Source of the DNA: CBDFLS01 sp965249185
GTDB lineage: Bacteria > Chloroflexota > Dehalococcoidia > Lucifugimonadales > Australimonadaceae
Assembly: GCA_965249185.1 (NCBI GenBank)
Contig: CBDFLS010000002.1
Span: 1,798,001 to 1,862,000 of the forward strand
DNA: 64,000 bases
Direction of reading: 5' to 3'
The notes beneath the pieces were generated by a model. The model was not told where the DNA came from, made no database searches, and saw only the letters and a program-made list of their open reading frames with translations. Position 1 is the first letter of the stretch. The number at the start of each line of letters is the position of its first letter. Made by a program: the position numbers and the translations under genes. Of the stretch, positions 8,542 through 17,747 are shown piece by piece.

Positions 8542-9315
8542 CTAGCCGTTGGTCTGGAGGGCGCCCTCGGCCTCCTCGGTCCAATCGTAGCCCTTGGATT
8601 CGACCTCGAAGGCCAGCTCGCTGCCGCCCGACCTGGCGATACGGCCGTCGACGAGGACGTGCACGTAGTCGGGGATGACGTAGCTGAGAATGCGCTGGTA
8701 GTGGGTGACCAGGACGATGGCGTTGTCGGGGCCGCGCATCTGGTTGATGCCGTGGGCCACGAGCTTCAGCGCATCGACATCCAGGCCAGAGTCTGTCTCG
8801 TCCAGGACCGAGAGCGCAGGCTCCAGCAGCGCCATCTGGAGGATCTCGCTCCGCTTCTTCTCTCCGCCCGAGAAGCCCTCGTTGACCGCGCGCTTGGCGA
8901 GCCCGGGCTCCATCTCCACGGTCTTCATCCTCTCCTTGATCAGCTTGTCGAACTTCAGCACGTTCAGCTCCGGGAGCCCACGGCCTTTGCGCACTTCGTT
9001 GACCCCGGCCCGCAGAAAGTGGTCGAGCCGCACGCCGGGGACCTCGGGAGGGTTCTGGAAGGAGAGGAAGATGCCGAGCCGTGCGCGCTCCTCTGGAGGT
9101 ATCCCCAGGAGGCTGCTGCCTTTGTAGAGCGCCTTCCCCGCCGTGACGCGGTAGCGGGGATGCCCCGCCAGGGCCAGGGCCAGGGTGCTCTTGCCGGAGC
9201 CGTTGGGCCCCATGATGGCGTGCACCTCGCCGGTGTTCACGGTGAGGTCGATCCCCTTCAGGACCTCGACGTCACCGACGCTCACACGCAGGTTGCGTAG
9301 TTCGAGCAGGGCCAT
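8542..9315 (-). CDS. sufC: SufC ATPase of the SufBCD scaffold
   Basis: A 257-residue soluble ABC-type ATPase that powers the SufBCD scaffold. Walker A is MGPNGSGKST near residue 36, the signature is FSGGEKKRSEILQM, and Walker B runs ALSVLDETDSGLD. The EKKR signature and DETDSGLD are characteristic of SufC rather than of transport ATPases. The start at 9315 lies 2 bp after the sufB stop, so translation is coupled. An in-frame extension into sufB was not used. Confidence 0.95.
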   Translation of the reverse strand: MALLELRNLRVSVGDVEVLKGIDLTVNTGEVHAIMGPNGSGKSTLALALAGHPRYRVTAGKALYKGSSLLGIPPEERARLGIFLSFQNPPEVPGVRLDHFLRAGVNEVRKGRGLPELNVLKFDKLIKERMKTVEMEPGLAKRAVNEGFSGGEKKRSEILQMALLEPALSVLDETDSGLDVDALKLVAHGINQMRGPDNAIVLVTHYQRILSYVIPDYVHVLVDGRIARSGGSELAFEVESKGYDWTEEAEGALQTNG

Positions 9316-9317
9316 GA

Positions 9318-10775
<1,458 letters not shown>

Positions 10776-10853
10776 GGGCCTGCTCCTTCGAGGTAGGGGG
10801 CTCTGCTCGTCACCGCTGCTTCGGCGATGTGCATGGCGGCGGGATAAGTAGAG

Positions 10854-10878
10854 ATTGTTGACCTTCTACAGCAACAAT
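10854..10878 (-). promoter_or_regulatory. perfect 7-bp inverted repeat upstream of sufB, possible operator
   Basis: ATTGTTG and CAACAAT form a perfect inverted repeat with an 11-bp spacer, centred about 90 bp before the sufB start. On the minus strand a weak -35-like TTGCTG and a T-rich -10-like region overlap it, so a regulator bound here could block transcription. suf operons are commonly controlled by Fe-S sensing Rrf2-type or SufR repressors; no such gene is in the window, and the motif is not an exact match to a site I know. Confidence 0.4.
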
Positions 10879-10929
10879 AGTCTACACGACCACTCGGGGG
10901 TGTCAAGGGAGACCACGGGCCCCGCCGTT

Positions 10930-11889
10930 TCACCCGCGGCCGGCGGTATCCAGGAAGCTCCGCACCGCCTCCTCCGACGTGTGCTGGAAGCGGTGGCCCG
11001 TCTTCCGCTCCAGCCGCCCGGTGTCGACCACCCACGGGTGGCGGACGAAGTCGAGGCCCACGGCCGGAGCGTCGTTTTGCAGTCGGAGCCACCAGGTGAC
11101 GTTGACGAGCGGGTAGGCCAGCGCGGCGGGCAGCCACAGCAGGGGCCGGCGGGCCATCCGGGCGAGCTGCGACCAGCGGACGGTTCCCGGCGCCGCCACG
11201 TTGTAGACGCCGGGGTGCGGCTCCGCGAGGAAGCGCCAGAGCACATCTTCCAGGTCGTCCTCGTGGACGAACTGGAGGGGAGGGTCGTGGCCCCGGATGC
11301 CCACCAGCATCCGCTTGAAGAGGGCGGTGGTGATGAAATTCTTGGCCGATGGCCCCATCACCACGCAGGAGCGCAGGATGGTGACCTCCGTGTCCGGGTG
11401 GGAGGCGGCGTATTCCAGGAAGAGGCGCTCGCTGGCCGCCTTGTCCCACACGTACTGGAAGGCGTAGGTCGGCCGGCATGGGGAGTCCTCGGTGAGGGGC
11501 ATGGCGTTGTCCGCGTGAGGGCCGTAGACGGTGGAGCTGGAGAGCACCACGATCCGGCGCACGCCGGCGGCCTCGCAGGCGCGCAGCAGGTTGGCGGCGC
11601 CGCCCACGTTGGTCTCGTGGGCCTTGCGGCGGTCGCGGCCCTGACGGAGCACGAAGGCCAGGTGGGCCACCGCCTCCACCCGGTGGCGCTGGAAGACCTC
11701 GGCCAGGGGCTCGGTGATGTCCTGCTGGGTGAAGCTGACCTTGGAGTGGGCCTCGGGCAGGGGCCGGATGTCCGTGGCGACGATGCGCCGTACGCCGGCT
11801 TCCCGCTCCAGGCGGGCCACGAGCCCCCGGCCGATGTAGCCGGCTGCGCCGGTCACCGCCACGGCCCCGGGCGGGCCGCTATCCGCCAT
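10930..11889 (-). CDS. NAD-dependent epimerase/dehydratase (extended SDR)
   Basis: A 319-residue extended SDR. VTGAAGYIGRGL is the NAD(P)-binding glycine motif, HLAFVL and NVGGAANLLRAC follow, SSSTVYGP carries the active-site Ser/Thr, and YVWDK is the catalytic YxxxK. The substrate is unknown; nucleotide sugars or hydroxy-acids are possible. The gene overlaps the following small gene by 11 bp on the same strand and heads away from sufB. It is a separate protein from HpnA at 24964-25983, which is of the same superfamily. Confidence 0.85.
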   Translation of the reverse strand: MADSGPPGAVAVTGAAGYIGRGLVARLEREAGVRRIVATDIRPLPEAHSKVSFTQQDITEPLAEVFQRHRVEAVAHLAFVLRQGRDRRKAHETNVGGAANLLRACEAAGVRRIVVLSSSTVYGPHADNAMPLTEDSPCRPTYAFQYVWDKAASERLFLEYAASHPDTEVTILRSCVVMGPSAKNFITTALFKRMLVGIRGHDPPLQFVHEDDLEDVLWRFLAEPHPGVYNVAAPGTVRWSQLARMARRPLLWLPAALAYPLVNVTWWLRLQNDAPAVGLDFVRHPWVVDTGRLERKTGHRFQHTSEEAVRSFLDTAGRG

Positions 11890-12250
11890 CGCCGGGAGCG
11901 TCGGTGAAGTCGAAGCCCAGAGCGCCCAAACCCCCCACCTCGAAGCGCATGCCCACCTTGTGGGACGGCCGGTCCAGGGTGGGGCCCTCCACCTCGATGG
12001 TGGTGGTCTTGTTCATGGCCAGGGTGAAGGGGTTCTCCTTGGAGACCTGGTCGAAGCTCACCCTTCTGCCGTCCGCCTCAAAGGTGGTGGCGGCCATGTC
12101 CAGCTCCCGGCCATCCAGGGTCACGGGGAACATGGCCCGGGCGTACCCAGAGCCCAGCCGGTTGCGGAGCTGGAACTGGAAGCCCGTGGGAGTGCCTTTG
12201 AGGCTCCCTTTCACATAGAGACGGCGGAGCAGGAAGGCGGGCACTTTCAC
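11879..12250 (-). CDS. small conserved-looking protein of unknown function
   Basis: A 123-residue protein I do not recognise. It starts at a GTG 8 bases after AAGGAG. The sequence begins MKVPAFLLRRLYVKGSLK and is rich in beta-strand-like alternation, without signal peptide, cysteine cluster or obvious catalytic motif. It overlaps the downstream SDR by 11 bp, so the two are probably co-translated. An imperfect 18-bp direct repeat lies just upstream (about 12257-12293). A small beta-barrel or lipid-binding fold is conceivable but not shown. Confidence 0.6.
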   Translation of the reverse strand: MKVPAFLLRRLYVKGSLKGTPTGFQFQLRNRLGSGYARAMFPVTLDGRELDMAATTFEADGRRVSFDQVSKENPFTLAMNKTTTIEVEGPTLDRPSHKVGMRFEVGGLGALGFDFTDAPGDGG

Positions 12251-12340
12251 TGGCGGGCTCCTTCTTGATGGGAACGGCGATCTTGATGGGAGAGGCGATG
12301 GCTGGCGGCGTTCATTTGTGCGTAGCGCTCCGCCGGGAAG

Positions 12341-13057
12341 CTAACCCTGCTCCGCCTGGCGGCGCATGCGGAACAGCTCGACCTCAGAGGCCACCACGTC
12401 GGCGGGGAGCGCCTGCGCCCGGCCCAGCACGCGGGCCAGGGTGAAGACGTGGGCCTGCTGCTCGGCCAGCCGGCAGACGTGCAGCGCCTCGTCCAGGGAG
12501 CGGCCCACGCCCACCAGGCCGTGATTGCGCAGCAGCACCGCGTTCCGCTCGCCCAGGGCGGCCACGGCGTGGTCGGCCAGCTCCTGACTGCTGGGGAAGC
12601 CGTACTCGGCCACCCGCACGCCTCCGCCCAGCGCCAGCACCGCCTCGTCGATGAGGGGAGGGATCTGGAGCCCGGCCACCGCCAGGGCGCAGGCATAGGT
12701 GGAGTGGGTGTGCATGACCGCGCCGACGTCGGGCCGCGCCAGGTAGATGGCCGCGTGGGTGAGCGTCTCGGTGGAGGGGACCAGATCGCCGGCCACGGGT
12801 TCGCCCTCGAAGTCCACGACCACGATCTCCTCACCGGTGATGCGCTCGTAGGCGACGCCGGAGGGCGTGATAGCCATGAGCCGGCGACCGCCGGAGTCCG
12901 CGACGCGGCGGCTGACGTTGCCGCTGGACCCCATGACCAGGCCCTCGCGCGCCATGGCCTGGGCCGCGGCCAGCACCTCGGCCCGCTCGGTCCGCCATTC
13001 CTGGAGGACCCCGGCCGATGCCGTGGCGCCGTTGCTCTTTACTCTTCGTGGGGCCAT
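12341..13057 (-). CDS. class II aldolase/adducin family protein
   Basis: A 238-residue zinc-dependent class II aldolase of the fuculose-1-phosphate/ribulose-phosphate epimerase fold. GSSGNVSRR is the phosphate-binding segment, TPSGVAYE follows, the zinc ligands are in MHTHSTYA, and LLRNHGLVGVG supplies the third histidine. Such enzymes cleave a sugar-1-phosphate to dihydroxyacetone phosphate and an aldehyde. The next gene upstream on the same strand encodes an FGGY sugar kinase, so the pair may phosphorylate and then split one sugar. The sugar is not identifiable. Confidence 0.85.
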   Translation of the reverse strand: MAPRRVKSNGATASAGVLQEWRTERAEVLAAAQAMAREGLVMGSSGNVSRRVADSGGRRLMAITPSGVAYERITGEEIVVVDFEGEPVAGDLVPSTETLTHAAIYLARPDVGAVMHTHSTYACALAVAGLQIPPLIDEAVLALGGGVRVAEYGFPSSQELADHAVAALGERNAVLLRNHGLVGVGRSLDEALHVCRLAEQQAHVFTLARVLGRAQALPADVVASEVELFRMRRQAEQG

Positions 13058-13099
13058 GGAGACAGCATATCAGGAGGTAGGCGCAGCGCCAAGCTCGCG

Positions 13100-14593
13100 C
13101 TACAGCTCGTCGCCGAGCTCCTGGAGCCTCTGGCGTAGCCGGAGCCACCGCTGGTAGAGGTCTTCGTACTCGGAGCCGCGGCGCGGGTCGGGCTCCAGGC
13201 CCGTTGATTGGGCGGCGGCGGCCGGCGCCAGCCTATTCGCGGCTTCCTTGCCGGCGGCCAGCAGGGCTGCGCCGATGGCGCTGGCGCGGGGGTGGTGCAG
13301 GCGCACGTTCGTGCCGAGGACGTCGGCTAGGAGCTGGGGAAAGACGCGGCCCTGGGCCATGCCGCCGGAGAGGTGCACCGAGGCCGGCTGCCGGTCCGCC
13401 ACCTGAGCCACCCGCTCCAGGCACTCACGGACCGCGTAGGCGACGTTCTCCAGGCTGGCCCGGGCCACGTGGGAGCGATGCAGCGGGTTGTAGGTGATGG
13501 GCACCGGCGTGAGCAGGCCGCCCATGGTGATGCCGGGGTTTGCCAGGTCCAGCGCATGCGGTCCCCAGAAGGCGGTGGTGAGCTCGCCGCCGTCGCCCGC
13601 ACGGGAGGCCAGGTCGTCGAGCCGTCCCGTGCGCGACGGGGCGCCGAGCATGCGTCCCACCATCTCCAGCGCGCCGCCGGCGTCGCCCGCGTTGGCCTCC
13701 GCGACCCAGCGCCCGGCCAGCACATGGCAGCCGACCCAGGTGCGGCGTGCGTTATCGAAGGCGGGCCGCCCGGTGACCATCTGCACCGGCACGCTCCATC
13801 CCGCCACCACGCCCACGCCGCCGGGCTCCGTTATCCCCATGCCCAGCAGGGCGGTCTGCGTGTCGGGGCCCGCTAGCACAACGGGGGTGCCAGGCTTCAG
13901 CCCCACGAGTCCGGCCGCCTCCCGAGTGAGGCCGCCGAAGGCACTGCCCTCCTCGACCAGAGGCGGGAGCAGGCCGGTATCCACGCCCAGCTCCGCCAGC
14001 AGGCCGGTGGCGGGGCCCCGCGACGATACGTCCAGCAACCCGGCCTCGCCCAGCAGCGATGGGACGTCGGCCACTTCGCCCGTGAGCCGATGGGCCACCC
14101 ATGCGCCCAGCGTCAGCACGCGCCGGATGCGCCGGTGGAGCCGTGGGTGGTGGAGCTCCCACCATTGCAGCTTGGCCGGCGTGAAGAAGAGCGAGGGCAG
14201 ATGGCCCGTGGTCCGGTAGACGGCCTCGGCCAGCGTGTCGTCGATGGAGGCGCCCTCGAAGACGGCCCGGAGGTCCACGTTGGGGCCCACGTAGAGGGTG
14301 CCCCCCGCCCTATCCAGGAAGGCCACCCCCTGGCGCTGGCTGGTCACGGCGATGGCGGCGATGTCGCCCGACCGGAGGCCGGCGGCACGGACGCCATCTT
14401 GGATGGCCCTGGCCACGCACTTCCACAGCTCGTCCGGCGAGAAGCGGACGGCCAGGCCCTCGCCGCCCCGGGCCCGGAGAGGGCGGTAGGGCAGGGCCGC
14501 GCCCGCCGTGAGCTTCCAGGGCGTCTCGACGGGCGCCAGCAGGCTTCGCAGCCCGCTGCTGCCGAGGTCCAGGGCGAGGATGTGGTTCTTCAC
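13100..14593 (-). CDS. FGGY-family carbohydrate kinase (xylulokinase-like)
   Basis: A 497-residue kinase of the FGGY family. LALDLGSSGLRSLL is the N-terminal phosphate motif, AVTSQRQGVAFLD and the VLAGPDTQTALLGMG region form the substrate and nucleotide sites, and HLSGGMAQGRVFPQLLADVLG is the C-terminal adenosine motif. Closest in feel to xylulokinases, but substrate cannot be read from sequence. The gene lies 42 bp upstream of the aldolase. A sugar kinase plus class II aldolase is the core of fucose- or rhamnose-type catabolism; no transporter is adjacent. Confidence 0.85.
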   Translation of the reverse strand: MKNHILALDLGSSGLRSLLAPVETPWKLTAGAALPYRPLRARGGEGLAVRFSPDELWKCVARAIQDGVRAAGLRSGDIAAIAVTSQRQGVAFLDRAGGTLYVGPNVDLRAVFEGASIDDTLAEAVYRTTGHLPSLFFTPAKLQWWELHHPRLHRRIRRVLTLGAWVAHRLTGEVADVPSLLGEAGLLDVSSRGPATGLLAELGVDTGLLPPLVEEGSAFGGLTREAAGLVGLKPGTPVVLAGPDTQTALLGMGITEPGGVGVVAGWSVPVQMVTGRPAFDNARRTWVGCHVLAGRWVAEANAGDAGGALEMVGRMLGAPSRTGRLDDLASRAGDGGELTTAFWGPHALDLANPGITMGGLLTPVPITYNPLHRSHVARASLENVAYAVRECLERVAQVADRQPASVHLSGGMAQGRVFPQLLADVLGTNVRLHHPRASAIGAALLAAGKEAANRLAPAAAAQSTGLEPDPRRGSEYEDLYQRWLRLRQRLQELGDEL

Positions 14594-14598
14594 GATTC

Positions 14599-15204
14599 TT
14601 AGCCAGTTAACCCGTTAGGCTTGCGTGGAGAGTGCTCGAACAGCCATTCCATTAGTGCAGTTGTGTTTTGGATTCGCCGGAAGGAACCTTTTGGAATAAC
14701 TCGAATGTTGGGCCTTTCAGACTTTATCCCGCTGGCGTCGCCCTTTGTATGCTTGGCTGTTCTATATTCTTCGAGCGAAGGAAGAGGTTCGCCGGGACCA
14801 TTACCGAATACCAGGTAATTCAAGTTAATTATGCGACGGTCGATATCCTCCTGGTATAACAGCCAGACCACGCAGCCACTAGGTTTCTCGGCGAGCTTGA
14901 TATTGACCGATTGCCTGCTTGTCCTAGCATCAGCTCTGGAACCTTTAAGTTGTATGTGCCGAATGACTCCTCTGTATCCTAGAACCAGGTCATACCCGAA
15001 GCTATCAACCTCTGAGTGCAGCACATCGACTGTACTTTGATTCAGCCAGGCCTCTTTTAGAATCTCGGTCACAAAGAGATGCTCGAGTAGGCTCTCGCGG
15101 AAGCTCGATTCTATAGAGTCGAATGCTTGATCGTGGTTCAAAATGGCCTCCGTAGGGACTCTTTTATGCCCAAGATGGGCATTCCCCAGTTGAGCTGAGC
15201 TCAC
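14599..15204 (-). CDS. conserved hypothetical, PD-(D/E)XK-like protein in an AT-richer patch
   Basis: A 201-residue soluble protein. The segment SEVDSFGYDLVLGYRGVI followed by RHIQLKGS has the D...QxK spacing of a PD-(D/E)XK nuclease core. Downstream it has PSGCVVWLLY and KHTKGDASG. Related proteins occur sporadically in genomes and I know no assigned function. The base composition is clearly more AT-rich than neighbours, and the gene breaks up the metabolic genes, suggesting recent acquisition. It could be a nuclease of a defence or repair system, but no partner gene is beside it. Confidence 0.6.
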   Translation of the reverse strand: MSSAQLGNAHLGHKRVPTEAILNHDQAFDSIESSFRESLLEHLFVTEILKEAWLNQSTVDVLHSEVDSFGYDLVLGYRGVIRHIQLKGSRADARTSRQSVNIKLAEKPSGCVVWLLYQEDIDRRIINLNYLVFGNGPGEPLPSLEEYRTAKHTKGDASGIKSERPNIRVIPKGSFRRIQNTTALMEWLFEHSPRKPNGLTG

Positions 15205-15240
15205 TATTGCCCCCGCTCCTGGGTGGCCCTGAGTTCTCTC

Positions 15241-15271
15241 CGTTCATCCTTCGAGTGCCTCAGGACGAACG
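15241..15271. repeat. hairpin-forming REP-like element
   Basis: CGTTCATCCT and AGGACGAACG form an imperfect inverted repeat around TCGAGTGCCTC. This resembles the dispersed TTCGA...CTCAGGACGAACGG elements found in many bacterial genomes. It sits between the nuclease-like gene and the dehydrogenase gene. Confidence 0.6.
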
Positions 15272-15315
15272 GCACCGCAATATCGGCTTCCTCTGCGCCT
15301 CCGCCATTTCCCCGC

Positions 15316-16341
15316 TCACCCTGAGCCTGTCGAAGGGCGGGCGGGAAACTTCCTCCTTCCCCACACATCGGGGTTGGCCAAGCGCCGGGGCCGGCGCCCT
15401 CGCAGAAAGCGGCCCAGGTCGTCCACCACCATCCGCGAGTGGCGGGCCACCGTTTCGATGGTGGCGCCGCCGATGTGCGGCGTGAGAATGACGTTGGGCA
15501 GCCCCAGGAACGGGCTGTTGGGAGGAATGGGATGCGCCTCGTGGACGTCCAGGGCGGCGCCGGCGATATGTCCTGCCCGTAGCGCCGAGGCCAGCGCCTC
15601 CTGCTCCACCACCGCCGGCGAGGTGACGTTGACCAGGCAGGCCGAGGGACGCAGCAGCGCGAGGCGCCGGCCGTCCAGGAGGCCCGCCGTCTCCGGGGTC
15701 TCCGGCACGTGGACGGTCACGAAGTCGCTCTCGCCGAGGAGCTGGTCCAGCTTCACCAGCGCGACCCCGGCGGTCCCGCGCGCGCCCGGCGTCACGTAGG
15801 GGTCGTGGGCGAGCACCCGCATCCCGACAGCGCGGCCCATGCGGGCGACCCGCCGGCCGATCTCCCCCAGGCCGACAACTCCGAGGGTCGCGCCAGCCAG
15901 CTCGCGGCCTTGGAAGGCGGTATACGGCTCCGCCGGCTCCTCCCAGCGGTTGCCGCTCACGTAGTGATGGGCCTGGGGAATGTGGCGGGCCAAGGAGAGC
16001 ATCAAGCCCAGCGCCAGCTCGGCAACGGCCTGGGCGTTGCGGCCCGGGGTGTGGGCCACCACCACGCCCTGCTCGGTGGCGGCATCCAGGTCCACCTGGT
16101 TGAGGGCGGCGCGGCAGAGGGCGGCGAAGCGAAGCGATGGCGCCGCTTCAAACAGCTCCTCGAAGAGGAAATCCGCCTCGACCACCAGCGCCTGGTAGTC
16201 CTCGCTTTGAAGGCGTTCGCCCAGCTCCTGGGGATCGTACAGTTGGTTCGTCTCGGTCCACGGCTCGTAGGACACACGCCCCAGGCGCTCCAGGGCGGCC
16301 AGCCCCTCGGGCGAAAAGGGGGCCAGCACCAGCGTGTTCAC
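15316..16341 (-). CDS. D-isomer-specific 2-hydroxyacid dehydrogenase family protein
   Basis: A 341-residue NAD-dependent dehydrogenase of the phosphoglycerate/formate dehydrogenase family. GVVGLGEIGRRVA is the NAD-binding motif, ALDVHEAHP supplies the Glu, and LTPHIGGAT the catalytic His. Odd point: where nearly all members have NxARG with the substrate-binding Arg, this protein reads CLVNVTSPAVV, so the Arg is absent. Activity may be altered. The C-terminus is encoded by a REP-like repeat. It overlaps hpnE by 4 bp and so belongs, at least transcriptionally, to the end of the hopanoid operon. Confidence 0.8.
   Translation of the reverse strand: MNTLVLAPFSPEGLAALERLGRVSYEPWTETNQLYDPQELGERLQSEDYQALVVEADFLFEELFEAAPSLRFAALCRAALNQVDLDAATEQGVVVAHTPGRNAQAVAELALGLMLSLARHIPQAHHYVSGNRWEEPAEPYTAFQGRELAGATLGVVGLGEIGRRVARMGRAVGMRVLAHDPYVTPGARGTAGVALVKLDQLLGESDFVTVHVPETPETAGLLDGRRLALLRPSACLVNVTSPAVVEQEALASALRAGHIAGAALDVHEAHPIPPNSPFLGLPNVILTPHIGGATIETVARHSRMVVDDLGRFLRGRRPRRLANPDVWGRRKFPARPSTGSG
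15317..15336. repeat. REP-like element supplying the stop codon of the dehydrogenase gene
   Basis: CACCCTGAGCCTGTCGAAGG is a copy of the widespread CTGAGC(C/T)TGTCGAAGG repeat; another lies at 49666-49685. Read on the minus strand it encodes the last residues PSTGSG, and the stop at 15316-15318 overlaps the element's edge, so the repeat has become the gene's 3' end. Confidence 0.75.
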
Positions 16342-17747
16342 GCCGTGGGCTCTTCATGGCGCGCTGCTCGCCCGGCGGCCCCGACCCGCTCGGCGGCGGT
16401 CTCACCGCTACGCACCGCGCTCTCCATGGTGGCGGGCCATCCCGTGTCCGTCCAATCGCCGGCCAGGAAGAGGTTTGCCAGTGGCGTCTCCGCGGGCAAC
16501 CGGTACGCCGAGGTGCCGGGGAGGCTTCGAAAGGTGGCCTTCTGCTCCTTCACCACCAGGAACCGGACGATGTTCGCCTCCCGCGCCCGGGGAAGCAGGC
16601 GCTGGAGCTCGCGGGTGAACAGCTCGTGGAGTTCCTGCTTGCTCATGGGCCAGAACTCCCATGCGCCGCTGAGAGAGACGCACAGGTACTGCTCCGAGCC
16701 GTTCTCTTGGCCCATGATCCTCGACTTGTTGAAGACGCACTGAACGGGGCTCTCCACGAAGGCGACAAACTCGAAGTCGGCCACGGGGCGGTCGTACCAG
16801 ATGTGCACGTCCACGATGGGGGACCAGGTGTGGTTGGCCGCCGGCGCCAGCTCCGGCAGCTCCCGCACCTCGGGGGGCAGCACCTCCATCAGCGCGTCGG
16901 AGGGCAGGGCGCTGACGTACCAGTCTGCCTTCAGCCGCTCGCCGCCCGTCAGCTCGACCCCCGTGACGGATAGCGCATCGTCGGTCAGCAGCCGGTTCAC
17001 CGCGCGCCCCAAGAGCAGGGTGGCGCCCCGCTCGCGCAGCCGCCGCTCGACGGCGTTGCCCATGACCTCCGACAGGCCGGTGCGGGCGTAGCCCACGTCG
17101 GCGCCGTGGCGGTCGCGGAGCAGCCCGACCTGAAAGACCATGAACCCCATGGCGGCGCTGGCGTTCCGCGAGCTGTCGTTGAGCGTGGGGACGATGATCA
17201 GGTCCCAGAAGTTGTCGATGGCGTGGTCGGACTGACCGTGGCGGTGGAGCCAGTCGTAGAAGCTCTCTCGCTCCAGCTCGGGCCGGTTCCGAAAGGGGGT
17301 GCGCCAGAGCTTCAGGAGCACCGGCACCGCCCGCAGCTTCTCCCGCCACCCGATGTGCGGGTAGCGGAAAAAGGAGGGGAGGAGGTGAAGGGGCGGGGGG
17401 AGCGGCAGCGACCGGAGCACGCCGCGACGGCCCTGGCCGTTGCGCACCTCCACGGAGAGGGCGGGCTGGCGGTGGGTCAGCTCCAGCGTGCCCACCTCGC
17501 GAAGGAACCGGATGTAGGAGGCGCAGCAGCCCAGGAAGACGTGCTGGCCGTTGTCCACCTGGGTGTTGGTCTCTTTATCGATAAAGGAATAGGCGCGTCC
17601 CCCGAGATAGGGCCGGCGCTCCACCAGCGTTACCCGGTGGCCTTGATCGGTCAGCCGCCACGCGGCGGCCATGCCCGCCAGACCACCCCCCAGGACGACA
17701 ACGCTCCCTACGGGAGCCTGGGGTGAGGCAGCACGCTGGTGGCCCAC
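16338..17747 (-). CDS. hpnE: hydroxysqualene dehydroxylase HpnE
   Basis: A 469-residue FAD amine-oxidase-fold enzyme that reduces hydroxysqualene to squalene, the last of the HpnCDE steps. VVVLGGGLAGMAAA binds FAD, ERRPYLGGRAYSF follows, and NGQHVFLGCC and the C-terminal NLFLAGDWTDTGWPATMESAVRSG are typical of this group and of phytoene desaturases. It starts with a GTG and overlaps hpnD by 40 bp, so the three genes are coupled. Assignment over phytoene desaturase rests on linkage to hpnC, hpnD and the cyclase. Confidence 0.92.
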   Translation of the reverse strand: MGHQRAASPQAPVGSVVVLGGGLAGMAAAWRLTDQGHRVTLVERRPYLGGRAYSFIDKETNTQVDNGQHVFLGCCASYIRFLREVGTLELTHRQPALSVEVRNGQGRRGVLRSLPLPPPLHLLPSFFRYPHIGWREKLRAVPVLLKLWRTPFRNRPELERESFYDWLHRHGQSDHAIDNFWDLIIVPTLNDSSRNASAAMGFMVFQVGLLRDRHGADVGYARTGLSEVMGNAVERRLRERGATLLLGRAVNRLLTDDALSVTGVELTGGERLKADWYVSALPSDALMEVLPPEVRELPELAPAANHTWSPIVDVHIWYDRPVADFEFVAFVESPVQCVFNKSRIMGQENGSEQYLCVSLSGAWEFWPMSKQELHELFTRELQRLLPRAREANIVRFLVVKEQKATFRSLPGTSAYRLPAETPLANLFLAGDWTDTGWPATMESAVRSGETAAERVGAAGRAARHEEPTA

